Shown here: positions 6,229 through 12,517 of the stretch, in pieces
Layout of the letters: every line of letters begins with the position of its first letter
Position numbering within the stretch: position 1 is the first letter of the stretch
Source: Candidatus Kaiserbacteria bacterium RIFCSPHIGHO2_12_FULL_56_13
GTDB taxonomy: Bacteria; Patescibacteriota; Minisyncoccia; Phycocordibacterales; Phycocordibacteraceae
Direction: 5' to 3'
NCBI GenBank assembly: GCA_001781625.1
Contig: MFLS01000023.1
Coordinates: 28,582 to 41,098 of the forward strand
Length of the DNA stretch: 12,517 nt
Made by a program: the position numbers and the translations under genes
Notes under the pieces: model-generated
The model's input: the letters and a program-made list of their open reading frames with translations, nothing else
Databases searched by the model: none
What the model was told of the DNA's origin: nothing

Positions 6229-7463
6229 TGATTCGTGCGCTCCTGCTGTTTTTGCTTTTTCTGCCCTTTGTTGCCTATGCCCAGTCGGCTACCGACATTC
6301 AGGCGCAAATCGACGCCCACAACGAGCAGATCCGCGCTCTCCAGGCCGAAATAGTCGAGTATCAACGGCAGGTTGACGAACTTGCGAAGCAAAAAAACAC
6401 GCTTCAATCGGCCATTAACTCGCTCACGCTCTCGCAAAAACAGCTTGCCGCCGAGATCTCCGTCACCCAAAATAAGATTTATTCAGCCAATCTCGAACTC
6501 CGACGACTCGGCATCGCAATCGGCGACAAAGAGGTGACAATCGAAACCGACCAAGCGGCGATCGCTAAGGCCTTGCGCGCGGTGGCCCAAGGCGAACAAG
6601 AGCCCCTCGTTGCCCAAGTGTTCACTGCACGCTCGCTCTCTGACGCATGGCAGGCGGCAGAGGCGATGAATCAGTTCAACCGTGCACTCGCTGACCATAT
6701 TGTAGAGCTCAAAGCCACGCGCGAAGCTCTTGCGATAAATCGCGATGAAGTTGCGGCGGCAAAAACAAAGCTCGAATCACTAGAGCGCAATCTCACGCTC
6801 CAAAAGAAATCAGTCGACTTGAATAAAGCCGCCCAGCAAAAGCTCCTCGCCGACACGCAAAACCAGGAAAGCGCGTACCAAAAACTCCTCGATGAGAAGC
6901 GTGCCGAAGAGGCAGCCTTCGAGGCGGCGCTCTTCGAGCTCGCCTCCGAGCTCGAATATGTGCTCGACCCCTCAAAGATCCCTCCGGCAGGGAAGGGGGT
7001 TTTGCGCTCCCCGCTTGATAGCATTTTCATCACCCAACAATTTGGCACAACCTTGTCATCCAAGCGCCTCTATACCTCGGGGACGCATGATGGGGTCGAT
7101 TTCCGCGCGTCGATCGGGACGCCGGTACGCGCGGCGCTCTCTGGCACGGTGCTCGAGATCAACCTCGGCTCCGTACAGAACTGCCAGTATGGGAAATGGG
7201 TCTTGATAAAACACAACAACGGCCTCGCGACCTTGTATGCGCATCTCTCCGATATCAGCATCACCAAGAATGATTTTGCCGTCACCGGGCAGGTGATCGG
7301 CTTTTCGGGGAATACGGGCTATGCGACCGGGCCTCACCTCCACTTCGGGGTTTACTTTGCCGATGCGGTCTCCTTCAAACTGTACACCTGCAAGAACGGC
7401 CATGCAGTTACCATACCGATCGCTCCAGTGAACGCGTACCTCAACCCGCTCTCCTACCTGTGA
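6228..7463 (+). CDS. EnvC-like M23 peptidase with N-terminal coiled coil
   Basis: A 411-residue exported protein from ATG 6228; the frame is open further upstream, but that part overlaps gltX. Residues 1-18 look like a signal peptide with cleavage after AYA. Long heptad-like coiled coils follow (about 22-105 and 155-240), then an M23/LytM domain (about 255-411). The metal site appears intact: HDGVD (His287, Asp291), YAHL (His339) and HLHF (His370, His372). Members of this type either cut peptidoglycan peptide bridges or, as EnvC, activate amidases at the septum; activators usually have lost metal ligands, so this one is more likely an active hydrolase. The gene follows gltX directly, and its leaderless TATACT box is embedded in the end of gltX. 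Its position close to mraY, ftsW and murG fits a role in division or wall remodelling. Confidence 0.85.
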   Translation: MIRALLLFLLFLPFVAYAQSATDIQAQIDAHNEQIRALQAEIVEYQRQVDELAKQKNTLQSAINSLTLSQKQLAAEISVTQNKIYSANLELRRLGIAIGDKEVTIETDQAAIAKALRAVAQGEQEPLVAQVFTARSLSDAWQAAEAMNQFNRALADHIVELKATREALAINRDEVAAAKTKLESLERNLTLQKKSVDLNKAAQQKLLADTQNQESAYQKLLDEKRAEEAAFEAALFELASELEYVLDPSKIPPAGKGVLRSPLDSIFITQQFGTTLSSKRLYTSGTHDGVDFRASIGTPVRAALSGTVLEINLGSVQNCQYGKWVLIKHNNGLATLYAHLSDISITKNDFAVTGQVIGFSGNTGYATGPHLHFGVYFADAVSFKLYTCKNGHAVTIPIAPVNAYLNPLSYL

Positions 7464-7475
7464 GTGTGATAAAGT

Positions 7476-7482
7476 GGGGGAG
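7476..7482 (+). promoter_or_regulatory. Shine-Dalgarno sequence of the small membrane protein gene
   Basis: GGGGGAG ends five bases before the ATG at 7488. It is the strongest ribosome binding site in the window, where most genes lack one, and it is the main reason to accept the short gene. A weak extended -10 candidate (TGATAAAGT, 7467-7475) overlaps its upstream side. Confidence 0.5.
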
Positions 7483-7487
7483 TCTGT

Positions 7488-7667
7488 ATGCTGAAGCTCA
7501 TCTTTTGGATAGTCGTCGGGGTCCTTGCCCTCTCCTTTTTCGGCATTTCTCTCCAAGAGATCGTCAACTCGCCTGCAGGACGCGAAAATTTTGCCTACCT
7601 CTTTCAGCTCATGGTGATGGCGTGGCAGTGGCTCATTGAACTTATTCAAAACAAAGTGTCAAGTTGA
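7488..7667 (+). CDS. Small single-pass membrane protein, 59 residues, function unknown
   Basis: From ATG 7488 the frame encodes MLKLIFWIVVGVLALSFFGI, then SLQEIVNSPAGRENFAYLF and a second amphipathic or hydrophobic stretch (QLMVMAWQWLIELIQ) to TGA at 7665-7667. Residues 4-20 form a clear membrane segment. It starts 24 bases after the M23 peptidase stop on the same strand and has a strong GGGGGAG ribosome binding site, so it is probably co-expressed with the M23 gene and the protein sits in the cytoplasmic membrane. I recognise no named family. Short proteins of this general look occur in related genomes as far as I recall, but that needs a search. It is easily missed because of its length. 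Confidence 0.6.
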   Translation: MLKLIFWIVVGVLALSFFGISLQEIVNSPAGRENFAYLFQLMVMAWQWLIELIQNKVSS

Positions 7668-7734
7668 TTCTTGGCATCCCGAGGTCGAGGAAGAGCATAA
7701 GGTCGCACAATATACCTTTTCCGACCATTAACCA

Positions 7735-8448
7735 CTAACACTGCACATTCTTGACTATGTAGTCGTACGCCTCATCGACAGAATCGACGAGCGTATAGAG
7801 CTCCATGTCCCCCTTATCGATCGCTTGATGCTTCTTGTAAAGCATATCCTCGATGAATGCGAGCAAGGGCGTCCAAAATGTCTTGCCAAAAAGGACGATC
7901 GGCACTTTACGGATCTTGTCGGTTTGGATAAGGGTCAGTATCTCGAAAAACTCATCCAGAGTCCCGAATCCGCCAGGGAAATAGACGTACACTTCAGAGG
8001 CATAGGTCAGCATCGTTTTACGTACGAAAAAGTGGTCGAATTGGAGCTTGTCGGTCAAGAATTGATTGTATCCTTGGCCGTTCGACAGATCGATGTTGAG
8101 GCCGACCGACGCGCCGCCAGATTCATATGCGCCTTTATTGGCGGCTTGCATCACGCCCGCGGCCCCGCCGGTGATGATTGCAAAGCCCTTTTGACTAAGG
8201 CGCGTGGCAAGCTCCGAGGCGTGCTGGTAGACCGCGTCTTCGAAAGAGGCGCGCGAGGTGCCAAAAAATGACGCGGCGAGGCCGTACCGGCGTATGGTCT
8301 CGAAGCCGTCGGTAAACTCCTTCATGATCTTCACCAGACGCCACGGTTCAACTCTTTGCGGCTTGCAAACCAAGGGCGGCGGATGTTCGGGCATGCTCGC
8401 CTTGCCTTCAGTAATGACTTGTGAGAGATCGTGGTTGAGCGAGTCCAT
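7735..8448 (-). CDS. LOG-family (lysine decarboxylase-like) Rossmann-fold protein
   Basis: A 237-residue protein with the LOG signatures: SFFGTSR (60-66), IITGGAAGVMQAANKGA (91-107), FVRKTML (141-147, Arg143-Lys144) and PGGFGTLDEFFEILT (158-172) with Glu166. Family members release the free base from nucleoside 5'-monophosphates (cytokinin-type phosphoribohydrolase) or act on other nucleotides; the older name 'lysine decarboxylase' is not supported by this motif set. The N-terminal 45 residues are extra relative to compact LOG proteins and carry no recognisable domain. It is probably a soluble, oligomeric cytoplasmic enzyme. It lies 19 bases downstream of the small Ada-like gene on the same strand. 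A TATAAT box (8467-8472) and an AAAAGG ribosome binding site five bases from the ATG suggest it can also be expressed on its own. Confidence 0.85.
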   Translation of the reverse strand: MDSLNHDLSQVITEGKASMPEHPPPLVCKPQRVEPWRLVKIMKEFTDGFETIRRYGLAASFFGTSRASFEDAVYQHASELATRLSQKGFAIITGGAAGVMQAANKGAYESGGASVGLNIDLSNGQGYNQFLTDKLQFDHFFVRKTMLTYASEVYVYFPGGFGTLDEFFEILTLIQTDKIRKVPIVLFGKTFWTPLLAFIEDMLYKKHQAIDKGDMELYTLVDSVDEAYDYIVKNVQC

Positions 8449-8466
8449 AGCGGCCTTTTATATATT

Positions 8467-8472
8467 ATTATA
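8467..8472 (-). promoter_or_regulatory. Candidate -10 box for the LOG-family gene
   Basis: Reading the minus strand, TATAAT overlaps the TAA stop of the upstream gene and is followed by an A/T-rich stretch, the sequence AAAAGG (8454-8459), five bases and the ATG at 8448. The perfect hexamer and the ribosome binding site support an internal promoter with a leader of about 12 bases. Confidence 0.4.
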
Positions 8473-8857
8473 ACCCCTTGCAATTCGCTGCTGGCTCGTA
8501 ACCCGCAGCTTCAGCCGCCTCACGACTCGCGAACCATACTTTATTCTCCTCTTTGATCGCTTGCGCGCCTGAGCACCACGGCAGGTGATACTTGCTACCG
8601 CTTTTTGACGCAACGACCTGTCCGCCTGCGGGAATAGCGGCAGGGACAGCGGCCGCCGAAGGGCCGCCCTGCGGAGAAGCCGTGAGCGGTATCTCGGTGA
8701 TAGAAAAGCCGCTCCCCTGCCCTATGTCTCGGCCAGCCAAGATACCAAGGCCGAAGCTTGCCGATGAAGAAAAAAACAGGATGGCGACGATGAGGACATC
8801 GCGCGGGATCTTTTGGAGCACTAACTTGCTCCGCGCGGCAAACTCTGATACAATCAT
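8468..8857 (-). CDS. Small membrane protein with Ada-type Cys/His C-terminal motif
   Basis: Start taken at ATG 8857 (129 residues); a longer frame begins at 8887 but would overlap the first codons of the divergent rpmA. Residues about 20-42 form one membrane segment (DVLIVAILFFSSSASFGLGI). A Gly/Pro/Ala-rich linker follows, then a compact C-terminal module: SGSKYHLPWCSGAQAIKEEN, NKVWFASREAAEAAGY and a final NCKGL. The pattern Y-H-x2-W-C ... F-x-S-x2-E-A-x2-A-G-Y-x-P-x2-N-C resembles the metal-binding module of the Ada family, also found as a tail on membrane or secreted proteins such as nucleases and ComEC-like proteins. It probably faces outward and may bind a metal or a nucleic acid; no catalytic domain is present. 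It lies directly upstream of the LOG-family gene on the same strand. Confidence 0.7.
   Translation of the reverse strand: MIVSEFAARSKLVLQKIPRDVLIVAILFFSSSASFGLGILAGRDIGQGSGFSITEIPLTASPQGGPSAAAVPAAIPAGGQVVASKSGSKYHLPWCSGAQAIKEENKVWFASREAAEAAGYEPAANCKGL
8846..8854 (+). promoter_or_regulatory. Extended -10 promoter of rpmA
   Basis: TGATACAAT is an extended -10 element (TGn plus TACAAT). Initiation about seven bases later would give a leader of roughly 17 bases before the rpmA ATG at 8878, with no Shine-Dalgarno sequence in it. The element ends next to the start codon of the divergent small membrane protein gene, so the two genes share this control region. Confidence 0.4.
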
Positions 8858-8877
8858 ATGGTCAAACGATACCACAT

Positions 8878-9150
8878 ATGGCATCAACTAAAGCCGGCGG
8901 CTCAACAAAAAACCTGCGCGATTCAAACCCGAAGTACCTCGGGGTGAAGCTTGCTGACGGCGCGTCGGCGCGCCCCGGCATGATCATCGTTCGCCAGCGC
9001 GGCACCAAGGTTGAACCGGGGAAAAATGTAAAAGTCGGCCGCGACCACACGCTCTTCGCCGCCTGCGAAGGCAAGGTCTCTTTCACCAACAAGCGCTTTC
9101 GCCGCTACGACGGCAAGATCATCCGCAAAACAGTCGCCCACGTCGTCTAG
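8878..9150 (+). CDS. rpmA: 50S ribosomal protein L27
   Basis: A 90-residue basic protein that lines the peptidyl transferase site of the large subunit with its flexible N-terminus. Diagnostic sequence: KAGGSTKNLRDSNPKYLGVK (5-24), then RPGMIIVRQRGTKVEPGKNV (32-51), GRDHTLFA (54-61) and EGKV (64-67). There is no N-terminal cleavage extension of the Firmicutes type. It usually pairs with rplU (L21), which is not adjacent here. The stop codon shares the tetranucleotide CTAG with the stop of convergent rplI. The start is fixed by the family N-terminus (MA-x-x-KAGGS). Confidence 0.95.
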   Translation: MASTKAGGSTKNLRDSNPKYLGVKLADGASARPGMIIVRQRGTKVEPGKNVKVGRDHTLFAACEGKVSFTNKRFRRYDGKIIRKTVAHVV

Positions 9151-9578
9151 CGAGACTCCGCCTCGATTGAAATAGCGATCGTACCGAAAACTTCACCCGA
9201 AGAAATGGGGATGTTGTAAGTGCCGGTTTCTTTTATCGGCTTTTCGAGCCTGATGACCCCTTCAGGCAACTGTGCCGCTTCGGCGATATCCTTTATATCG
9301 ACGGCATCATAGAGATGCCCTTGTTCGTTCACCTTTTTGCAAATCACGACGCGACCTTCGGCAAGTGCGGCGATACGCTCCTCGACGAGCTTGCGGTCGA
9401 GTTCGCGCTTCACCGCGGCTTGTTTCTGCCGGAGCTCGGCTTCTCTCAAAGCGCCTAAAGTGGCAGGGATTGCCATCCTTTTTGGTATAAGCAGATTCAA
9501 TGCGTGGCCGTCTTTTGCCTCGACGACCTCATGCGCCCTCCCCACCCCCTTTACATCCTTCAGTAATACGACTTTCAT
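9147..9578 (-). CDS. rplI: 50S ribosomal protein L9
   Basis: A 143-residue two-domain protein of the large subunit base that helps maintain reading frame. N-domain: MKVVLLKDVKGVGRAHEVVE then DGHALNLLIPKRMAIPAT (23-40), matching the family N-x-L-x-P-x-x-x-A-x-x-A-T box. It is followed by the long connecting helix (LREAELRQKQAAVKRELDRK) and a C-domain with QGHLYDAVDIKDIAEA (86-101). L9 is missing from some lineages of candidate-phyla bacteria, so its presence may help place the organism. It lies 20 bases downstream of the S41 protease gene on the same strand. A TAAGAT box eight bases before the ATG suggests its own near-leaderless promoter. Its stop overlaps that of rpmA. Confidence 0.93.
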   Translation of the reverse strand: MKVVLLKDVKGVGRAHEVVEAKDGHALNLLIPKRMAIPATLGALREAELRQKQAAVKRELDRKLVEERIAALAEGRVVICKKVNEQGHLYDAVDIKDIAEAAQLPEGVIRLEKPIKETGTYNIPISSGEVFGTIAISIEAESR

Positions 9579-9586
9579 GTCGAGCT

Positions 9587-9592
9587 ATCTTA
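9587..9592 (-). promoter_or_regulatory. Candidate -10 box for rplI
   Basis: On the minus strand TAAGAT is followed by eight bases and the rplI ATG, so transcription would start one or two bases before the start codon. It lies in the 20-base gap after the S41 protease gene, and no Shine-Dalgarno sequence is present. Confidence 0.3.
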
Positions 9593-9598
9593 GCAAAA

Positions 9599-10825
9599 CT
9601 AGGCACCCGCCGTCAAAAATTCGACCGCGCGCTCCATTTGCGGGTCGCGGTCGGCATTCACATCATCCTCCGTGCGATTGACGACGAGATCAGGGGTCAA
9701 GCCGCCCTCGGCAATTGAGGTGCCCGAGGGTGTCACCCAGCGCGCAACGGTAACTTTCAGCGAGCCGTCGGCGATTGCGATCAACTCTTGCACCGAGCCC
9801 TTGCCAAATGACTGTGTGCCGATCAAGGTTGCGATGCCGTGGTCGCGGAGCGCCCCCGCAAAGATTTCTGACGCAGACGCCGAGCCGCCATCAATCAGCA
9901 CCACGACCTTTGTACCGGGAGGGAGGTCGTGGGAGCCATAGCTTCGGTGCTCCTCATCCCCTGCGCCATTTTTATTTTTATAATCTTCAGTGACCACAAC
10001 GACACCTTTGGGGAGAAAGTGGCTTGCAATATTGACGGCCGATTCAAGGTAGCCGCCCGGGTTGCCACGCACATCAATGATGAGGTGTTGCGCGCCCGAG
10101 CGTTTGAAGCGCTCGAAGGCTTCATCAAAAAGACCCGCCGAGGTCGCCGAAAATTCAAACAGAGCGATGCGATACACACTGCCCTCAAAGCCGTCATCGA
10201 TTTCGGGTACCTGGATCGTGCCGCGCGTAATCACGATATCGAACGTGTCATCGCCGCGAAACAGCGTGAGCGTCACCTTTGTCCCGAACTCTCCGCGAAT
10301 GAGCCCGACAGCTCGGTCGACCGTCATGCCCTCGGTTGAATGGCCGTCGATCCCGACGATGGCGTCGCCCGCCTTTACACCGGCCGCCTCGGCCGGTGTG
10401 CCTTTGAGCGGGGCAACGACCATCACCACCCCTTTTTTGACATCAATCTCGACGCCGATGCCACTGAAGTTGCCTGAAATGCTCTCTTCGAACTTTTTCG
10501 CTTCGGCGGGGGGAAAGAAAACGGTATACGGATCGTCATAGGCGGCGGCGAGGCCTTCGATCGCACCCCAGAGCCTGTCCTCATCGGTCGGCGTCGTCGA
10601 TGAGCTATGCGTTTGCACAAAATTGGTCGACAGCGCGTTCCACGCCTTCCAAAAATTCGCGAGGTCCATCTCGGCGGGAGTTGCGTCAAGGCCGTCCCCG
10701 ATTAAGGGCAGGTGCGAAACAAAGGTCGCCGAAGAGCTGGTGCCTCCCGTCACAAAACCCGCGCCAAATGAAAGAGCGGCAATGAGGGCCGCTCCAACGG
10801 CGTAGCGCGTCAAACCCCGCTGCAT
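9599..10825 (-). CDS. C-terminal processing peptidase, S41 family (CtpA-like), PDZ-containing
   Basis: A 408-residue exported or membrane-anchored serine protease. The N-terminus (YAVGAALIAALSFGAGFVTG, 8-27) is a signal anchor. A helical pre-domain follows with AYDDPYTVFFPP (95-106), typical of CtpA proteins. The PDZ domain spans about 115-205 (GIGVEIDVKKGVVMVVAPL and AGVKAGDAIVGIDG). The S41 core contains LIIDVRGNPGGYLESAV (248-264), GGSASASEIFAGALRDHG (313-330) and SFGKGSVQ (339-346). By spacing to B. subtilis CtpB the nucleophile is Ser317, with Lys342 and Gln346. Such enzymes trim envelope proteins from their C-termini. It is transcribed away from corA from a shared 35-base spacer and is followed by rplI. 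Confidence 0.92.
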   Translation of the reverse strand: MQRGLTRYAVGAALIAALSFGAGFVTGGTSSSATFVSHLPLIGDGLDATPAEMDLANFWKAWNALSTNFVQTHSSSTTPTDEDRLWGAIEGLAAAYDDPYTVFFPPAEAKKFEESISGNFSGIGVEIDVKKGVVMVVAPLKGTPAEAAGVKAGDAIVGIDGHSTEGMTVDRAVGLIRGEFGTKVTLTLFRGDDTFDIVITRGTIQVPEIDDGFEGSVYRIALFEFSATSAGLFDEAFERFKRSGAQHLIIDVRGNPGGYLESAVNIASHFLPKGVVVVTEDYKNKNGAGDEEHRSYGSHDLPPGTKVVVLIDGGSASASEIFAGALRDHGIATLIGTQSFGKGSVQELIAIADGSLKVTVARWVTPSGTSIAEGGLTPDLVVNRTEDDVNADRDPQMERAVEFLTAGA

Positions 10826-10834
10826 ATCACGAGT

Positions 10835-10840
10835 AGTATA
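10835..10840 (-). promoter_or_regulatory. -10 box for the S41 protease gene
   Basis: On the minus strand TATACT is followed by nine bases and the ATG at 10825, giving a leader of two or three bases at most. It is eight bases from the oppositely directed corA box; the shared spacer contains the dyad AGCAT-N5-ATGCT (10840-10854). Confidence 0.45.
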
Positions 10841-10848
10841 GCATGTGG

Positions 10849-10854
10849 TATGCT
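10849..10854 (+). promoter_or_regulatory. Leaderless corA promoter, -10 box
   Basis: TATGCT is followed by exactly six bases and ATG at 10861, so the expected transcription start is the A of that ATG. This favours 10861 over the in-frame ATG at 10843, which would lie upstream of the box. No standard -35 is visible; its expected place overlaps the start of the divergent S41 gene. Confidence 0.45.
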
Positions 10855-10860
10855 GTTCGC

Positions 10861-11760
10861 ATGGTATTTCGCTTTGGCGAAAGCGATGCGCGCTGGATCG
10901 ATCTCGAACATCCCACTGCCGATGAAGTACGCGAGGTCGCAGATGAGCTCGGGTTCGGAGGACGCATCGTTGAGGAGCTCCTCTCCCCCACCCCGTTTCC
11001 CCGCGTTTTGCACGAAGAGGAGACCTTGCTCCTCGTACTCCACTTCCCTGCCGAACGGACGGTGCAAGAAGTCGATTTTGTCGTCGGCAAACACTTCGTG
11101 CTCACGGTTCGTTATGAGGTCGTCGCCCCAATCCACGAACTGCGCAAAATGCTCGAGACAAATGCGCTTACTCACTTTCGAGAACCCGTTGCCGTCGAAG
11201 CCTTGCTTGAACTCCTCTTCAACCACCTCTTCATGAATATCCGTGACTACGCGACGAGCGCGGGCAAGCGCCTCGAGCGCATTGAGCGCGACATGTTTAC
11301 TGACAAGGAGGGGGTGACGATCCAAGCCATCTCCGAGATCAGTCGCGTCTTCCTCCACCTTGAAGCGGCCGTAGCAAACCACGAAGCGCCACTTGAACTC
11401 TTTTTACACGAACTCGAAGAGCATGCCTTTTTCAACGATGCGTTTACTACTCGCGTGAATCGTATTCTCGCCGAACACGCGCAAACGCTGCACCTCATCG
11501 AAGCCCTGCGCGCGGTCGCAACCGAAATACGCGAAACCAACGCCGGGCTCTTGAATGCCCGCCAAAATGAGATCATGAAGGTCCTCACTATCATGGCCTT
11601 CGTCACCTTTCCCCTCTCCCTCATCGCAAGCATTCTCGGCATGAATACCGACTACCTCCCTATCGTGGGCCTCCCCCACGACTTTTGGATCATCATGGGC
11701 ATCATGTTTAGCTTCACAATCTGCTTCTTTATCTTCTTTCGCATCAAGCACTGGATCTGA
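10861..11760 (+). CDS. corA: CorA-family magnesium/divalent cation transporter
   Basis: A 299-residue protein from ATG 10861 (305 from an in-frame ATG at 10843). CorA channels are pentamers with a large cytoplasmic N-terminal domain, a long stalk helix and two C-terminal membrane helices joined by a periplasmic loop with Gly-Met-Asn. Here the GMN signature is at 260-262 (SILGMNTDYLPIVG), the first membrane helix is about 239-260 and the second about 276-293 (FWIIMGIMFSFTICFFIFF), ending in a basic tail RIKHWI. The Glu/His/Arg-rich helices at 130-235 form the funnel and stalk. Ion choice (Mg, Co, Ni or Zn) cannot be told from this. It is divergent from the S41 protease gene and only three bases upstream of cysS, so the two are probably one transcript. 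Confidence 0.92.
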   Translation: MVFRFGESDARWIDLEHPTADEVREVADELGFGGRIVEELLSPTPFPRVLHEEETLLLVLHFPAERTVQEVDFVVGKHFVLTVRYEVVAPIHELRKMLETNALTHFREPVAVEALLELLFNHLFMNIRDYATSAGKRLERIERDMFTDKEGVTIQAISEISRVFLHLEAAVANHEAPLELFLHELEEHAFFNDAFTTRVNRILAEHAQTLHLIEALRAVATEIRETNAGLLNARQNEIMKVLTIMAFVTFPLSLIASILGMNTDYLPIVGLPHDFWIIMGIMFSFTICFFIFFRIKHWI

Positions 11761-11763
11761 CCT

Positions 11764-12517
11764 ATGTGGCCGTTCTTCTCGAAGCCCAAGAGCACTTCTT
11801 CGACGCCTCGCCTCTTCTTTTACGACACGCTGACGGGGGACGAGGAGCTCTTTGTCCCCGTGCGTCCCGGCGAAGCCACGATGTACTCCTGCGGCCCCAC
11901 GGTCTACGACCGCTCGCATATCGGCAACTTGCGCGCGTATGTCTTCGCCGACACTATTGCGCGCGTCCTTGCTGACGCCGGCTACCGCCTACGCCGCGTC
12001 ATCAATATCACCGATGTCGGGCACTTGGTCGGCGACGGCGAAGAGGGTGAGGATAAGATGGCAATCGGCGCCGCTCGAGAGAAAAAATCGCCGGCCGAGA
12101 TCGCACGACAATACACGAAGCTCTTCATCGAAGACCTCGAGGCCTTAAATATCAACACGCGGCATATCCTCTTCCCCAAAGCGACGGATTACATCAAAGA
12201 GCAGATCGCGCTCGCAAAAACCCTGGAGGAGAAGGGTTTTGCATACCGCATCCCCGACGGGCTCTATTTCGACACGAGCAGATTCCCCCACTATGGCAAA
12301 CTCGGCAACCGCGAGGGCGCCGATTTGAAAGCTGAAGCACGCATGAAGGTGGTCAAGGGAAAACGGCACCCGAGCGATTTCGCACTCTGGCGTACCGCAA
12401 AGCCGCACGACCTCCAACAGTGGGACTCGCCGTGGGGTCGCGGCAACCCTGGCTGGCATCTCGAGTGCTCGGCGATGAACCGAGCCCTCCTCGGTACCGA
12501 GATCGACATCCACACCG
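11764..12517 (+). CDS. cysS: Cysteinyl-tRNA synthetase, N-terminal part
   Basis: The frame starts at ATG 11764, three bases after the corA stop, and runs off the right edge with about 251 codons present. It opens with a 16-residue Ser/Pro/Lys-rich leader, then FFYDTLTGDEELFVPV. The class I catalytic domain follows: MYSCGPTVYDRSHIGNLRAYVFAD, where SHIGN is the HIGH-type box and the Cys of CGPT is the first zinc ligand; INITDVGHLVGDGEEGEDKM; and GNPGWHLECSAMN near the edge, containing the second zinc cysteine. The KMSKS loop and anticodon-binding part are outside the window. It charges tRNA-Cys. No ribosome binding site is visible, and translation is probably coupled to corA. Confidence 0.93.
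   Translation, partial: MWPFFSKPKSTSSTPRLFFYDTLTGDEELFVPVRPGEATMYSCGPTVYDRSHIGNLRAYVFADTIARVLADAGYRLRRVINITDVGHLVGDGEEGEDKMAIGAAREKKSPAEIARQYTKLFIEDLEALNINTRHILFPKATDYIKEQIALAKTLEEKGFAYRIPDGLYFDTSRFPHYGKLGNREGADLKAEARMKVVKGKRHPSDFALWRTAKPHDLQQWDSPWGRGNPGWHLECSAMNRALLGTEIDIHT

Noticed and set aside
7056..7649. Minus-strand open frame of 197 codons opposite the M23 domain
   Set aside because: Shadow of the M23 catalytic region and the small membrane protein gene; no independent motif or promoter.
7701..7726. GGTCG-N16-CGACC inverted repeat between the small membrane protein gene and the LOG gene
   Set aside because: A five-base stem with a 16-base loop is too weak to call a terminator, although a terminator would be expected between convergent genes. 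The rest of 7668-7734 shows nothing recognisable.
11404..11919. Minus-strand open frame of 171 codons opposite corA and cysS
   Set aside because: Antisense to two clear genes, with charged low-complexity sequence typical of a shadow frame.
1..12517. tRNA genes, rRNA, CRISPR arrays or riboswitches
   Set aside because: No cloverleaf-like sequence with a T-arm consensus, no regularly spaced repeats and no leader long enough for a riboswitch were seen by eye. A covariance-model scan would settle this.

Overview
The window reads as a gene-dense stretch of bacterial chromosome, most likely from a candidate-phyla-radiation (Patescibacteria/Parcubacteria, Kaiserbacteria-like) genome. This placement is inferred, not proven. 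It rests on the divergent MraY, the short GltX lacking the usual insert, the style of ribosomal protein L27, the short intergenic gaps, the general lack of Shine-Dalgarno sequences, and several -10 boxes that place the transcription start on the start codon itself.

Layout. Positions 1-7667 are all on the plus strand: the 3' end of a D,D-carboxypeptidase gene, mraY, ftsW, an inserted block with a trypsin-like protease gene, murG, gltX, an EnvC-like M23 peptidase gene and a 59-residue membrane protein gene. Minus-strand genes for a LOG-family protein and a small membrane protein with an Ada-type Cys/His tail follow (7735-8857). Next come rpmA (plus), rplI and a CtpA-type S41 protease gene (both minus), then corA and the 5' part of cysS (plus, running off the end). 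The longest stretch without a clear gene is 3598-3817 (220 bases). It holds a hairpin, a possible transposase remnant and the murG promoter.

Function. The left half is a reduced division/cell-wall cluster. MraY makes lipid I, MurG makes lipid II, FtsW polymerises it, the carboxypeptidase trims stem peptides and the M23 protein cuts or regulates cutting of peptidoglycan. murD, which often sits between mraY and ftsW, is absent here. The right half is translation (L27, L9, CysRS; GltX is in the left half) plus envelope proteolysis and ion transport.

Main discovery. About 1309 bases (2476-3784), lower in GC by eye than their surroundings and carrying a membrane-anchored trypsin-like protease gene, have been inserted at the ftsW-murG junction. 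They are flanked by a direct duplication of that junction. The right copy is intact (180 bases, 3785-3964). The left copy (65 bases, 2411-2475) has lost exactly 115 bases between two 9-base repeats. The ancestral junction can be read from the right copy: FtsW ending HRKSAA-stop, 12 bases, then the murG ATG. The insertion replaced the FtsW terminus with 18 out-of-frame, murG-derived residues and left murG with its own TATACT-N6-ATG leaderless promoter.
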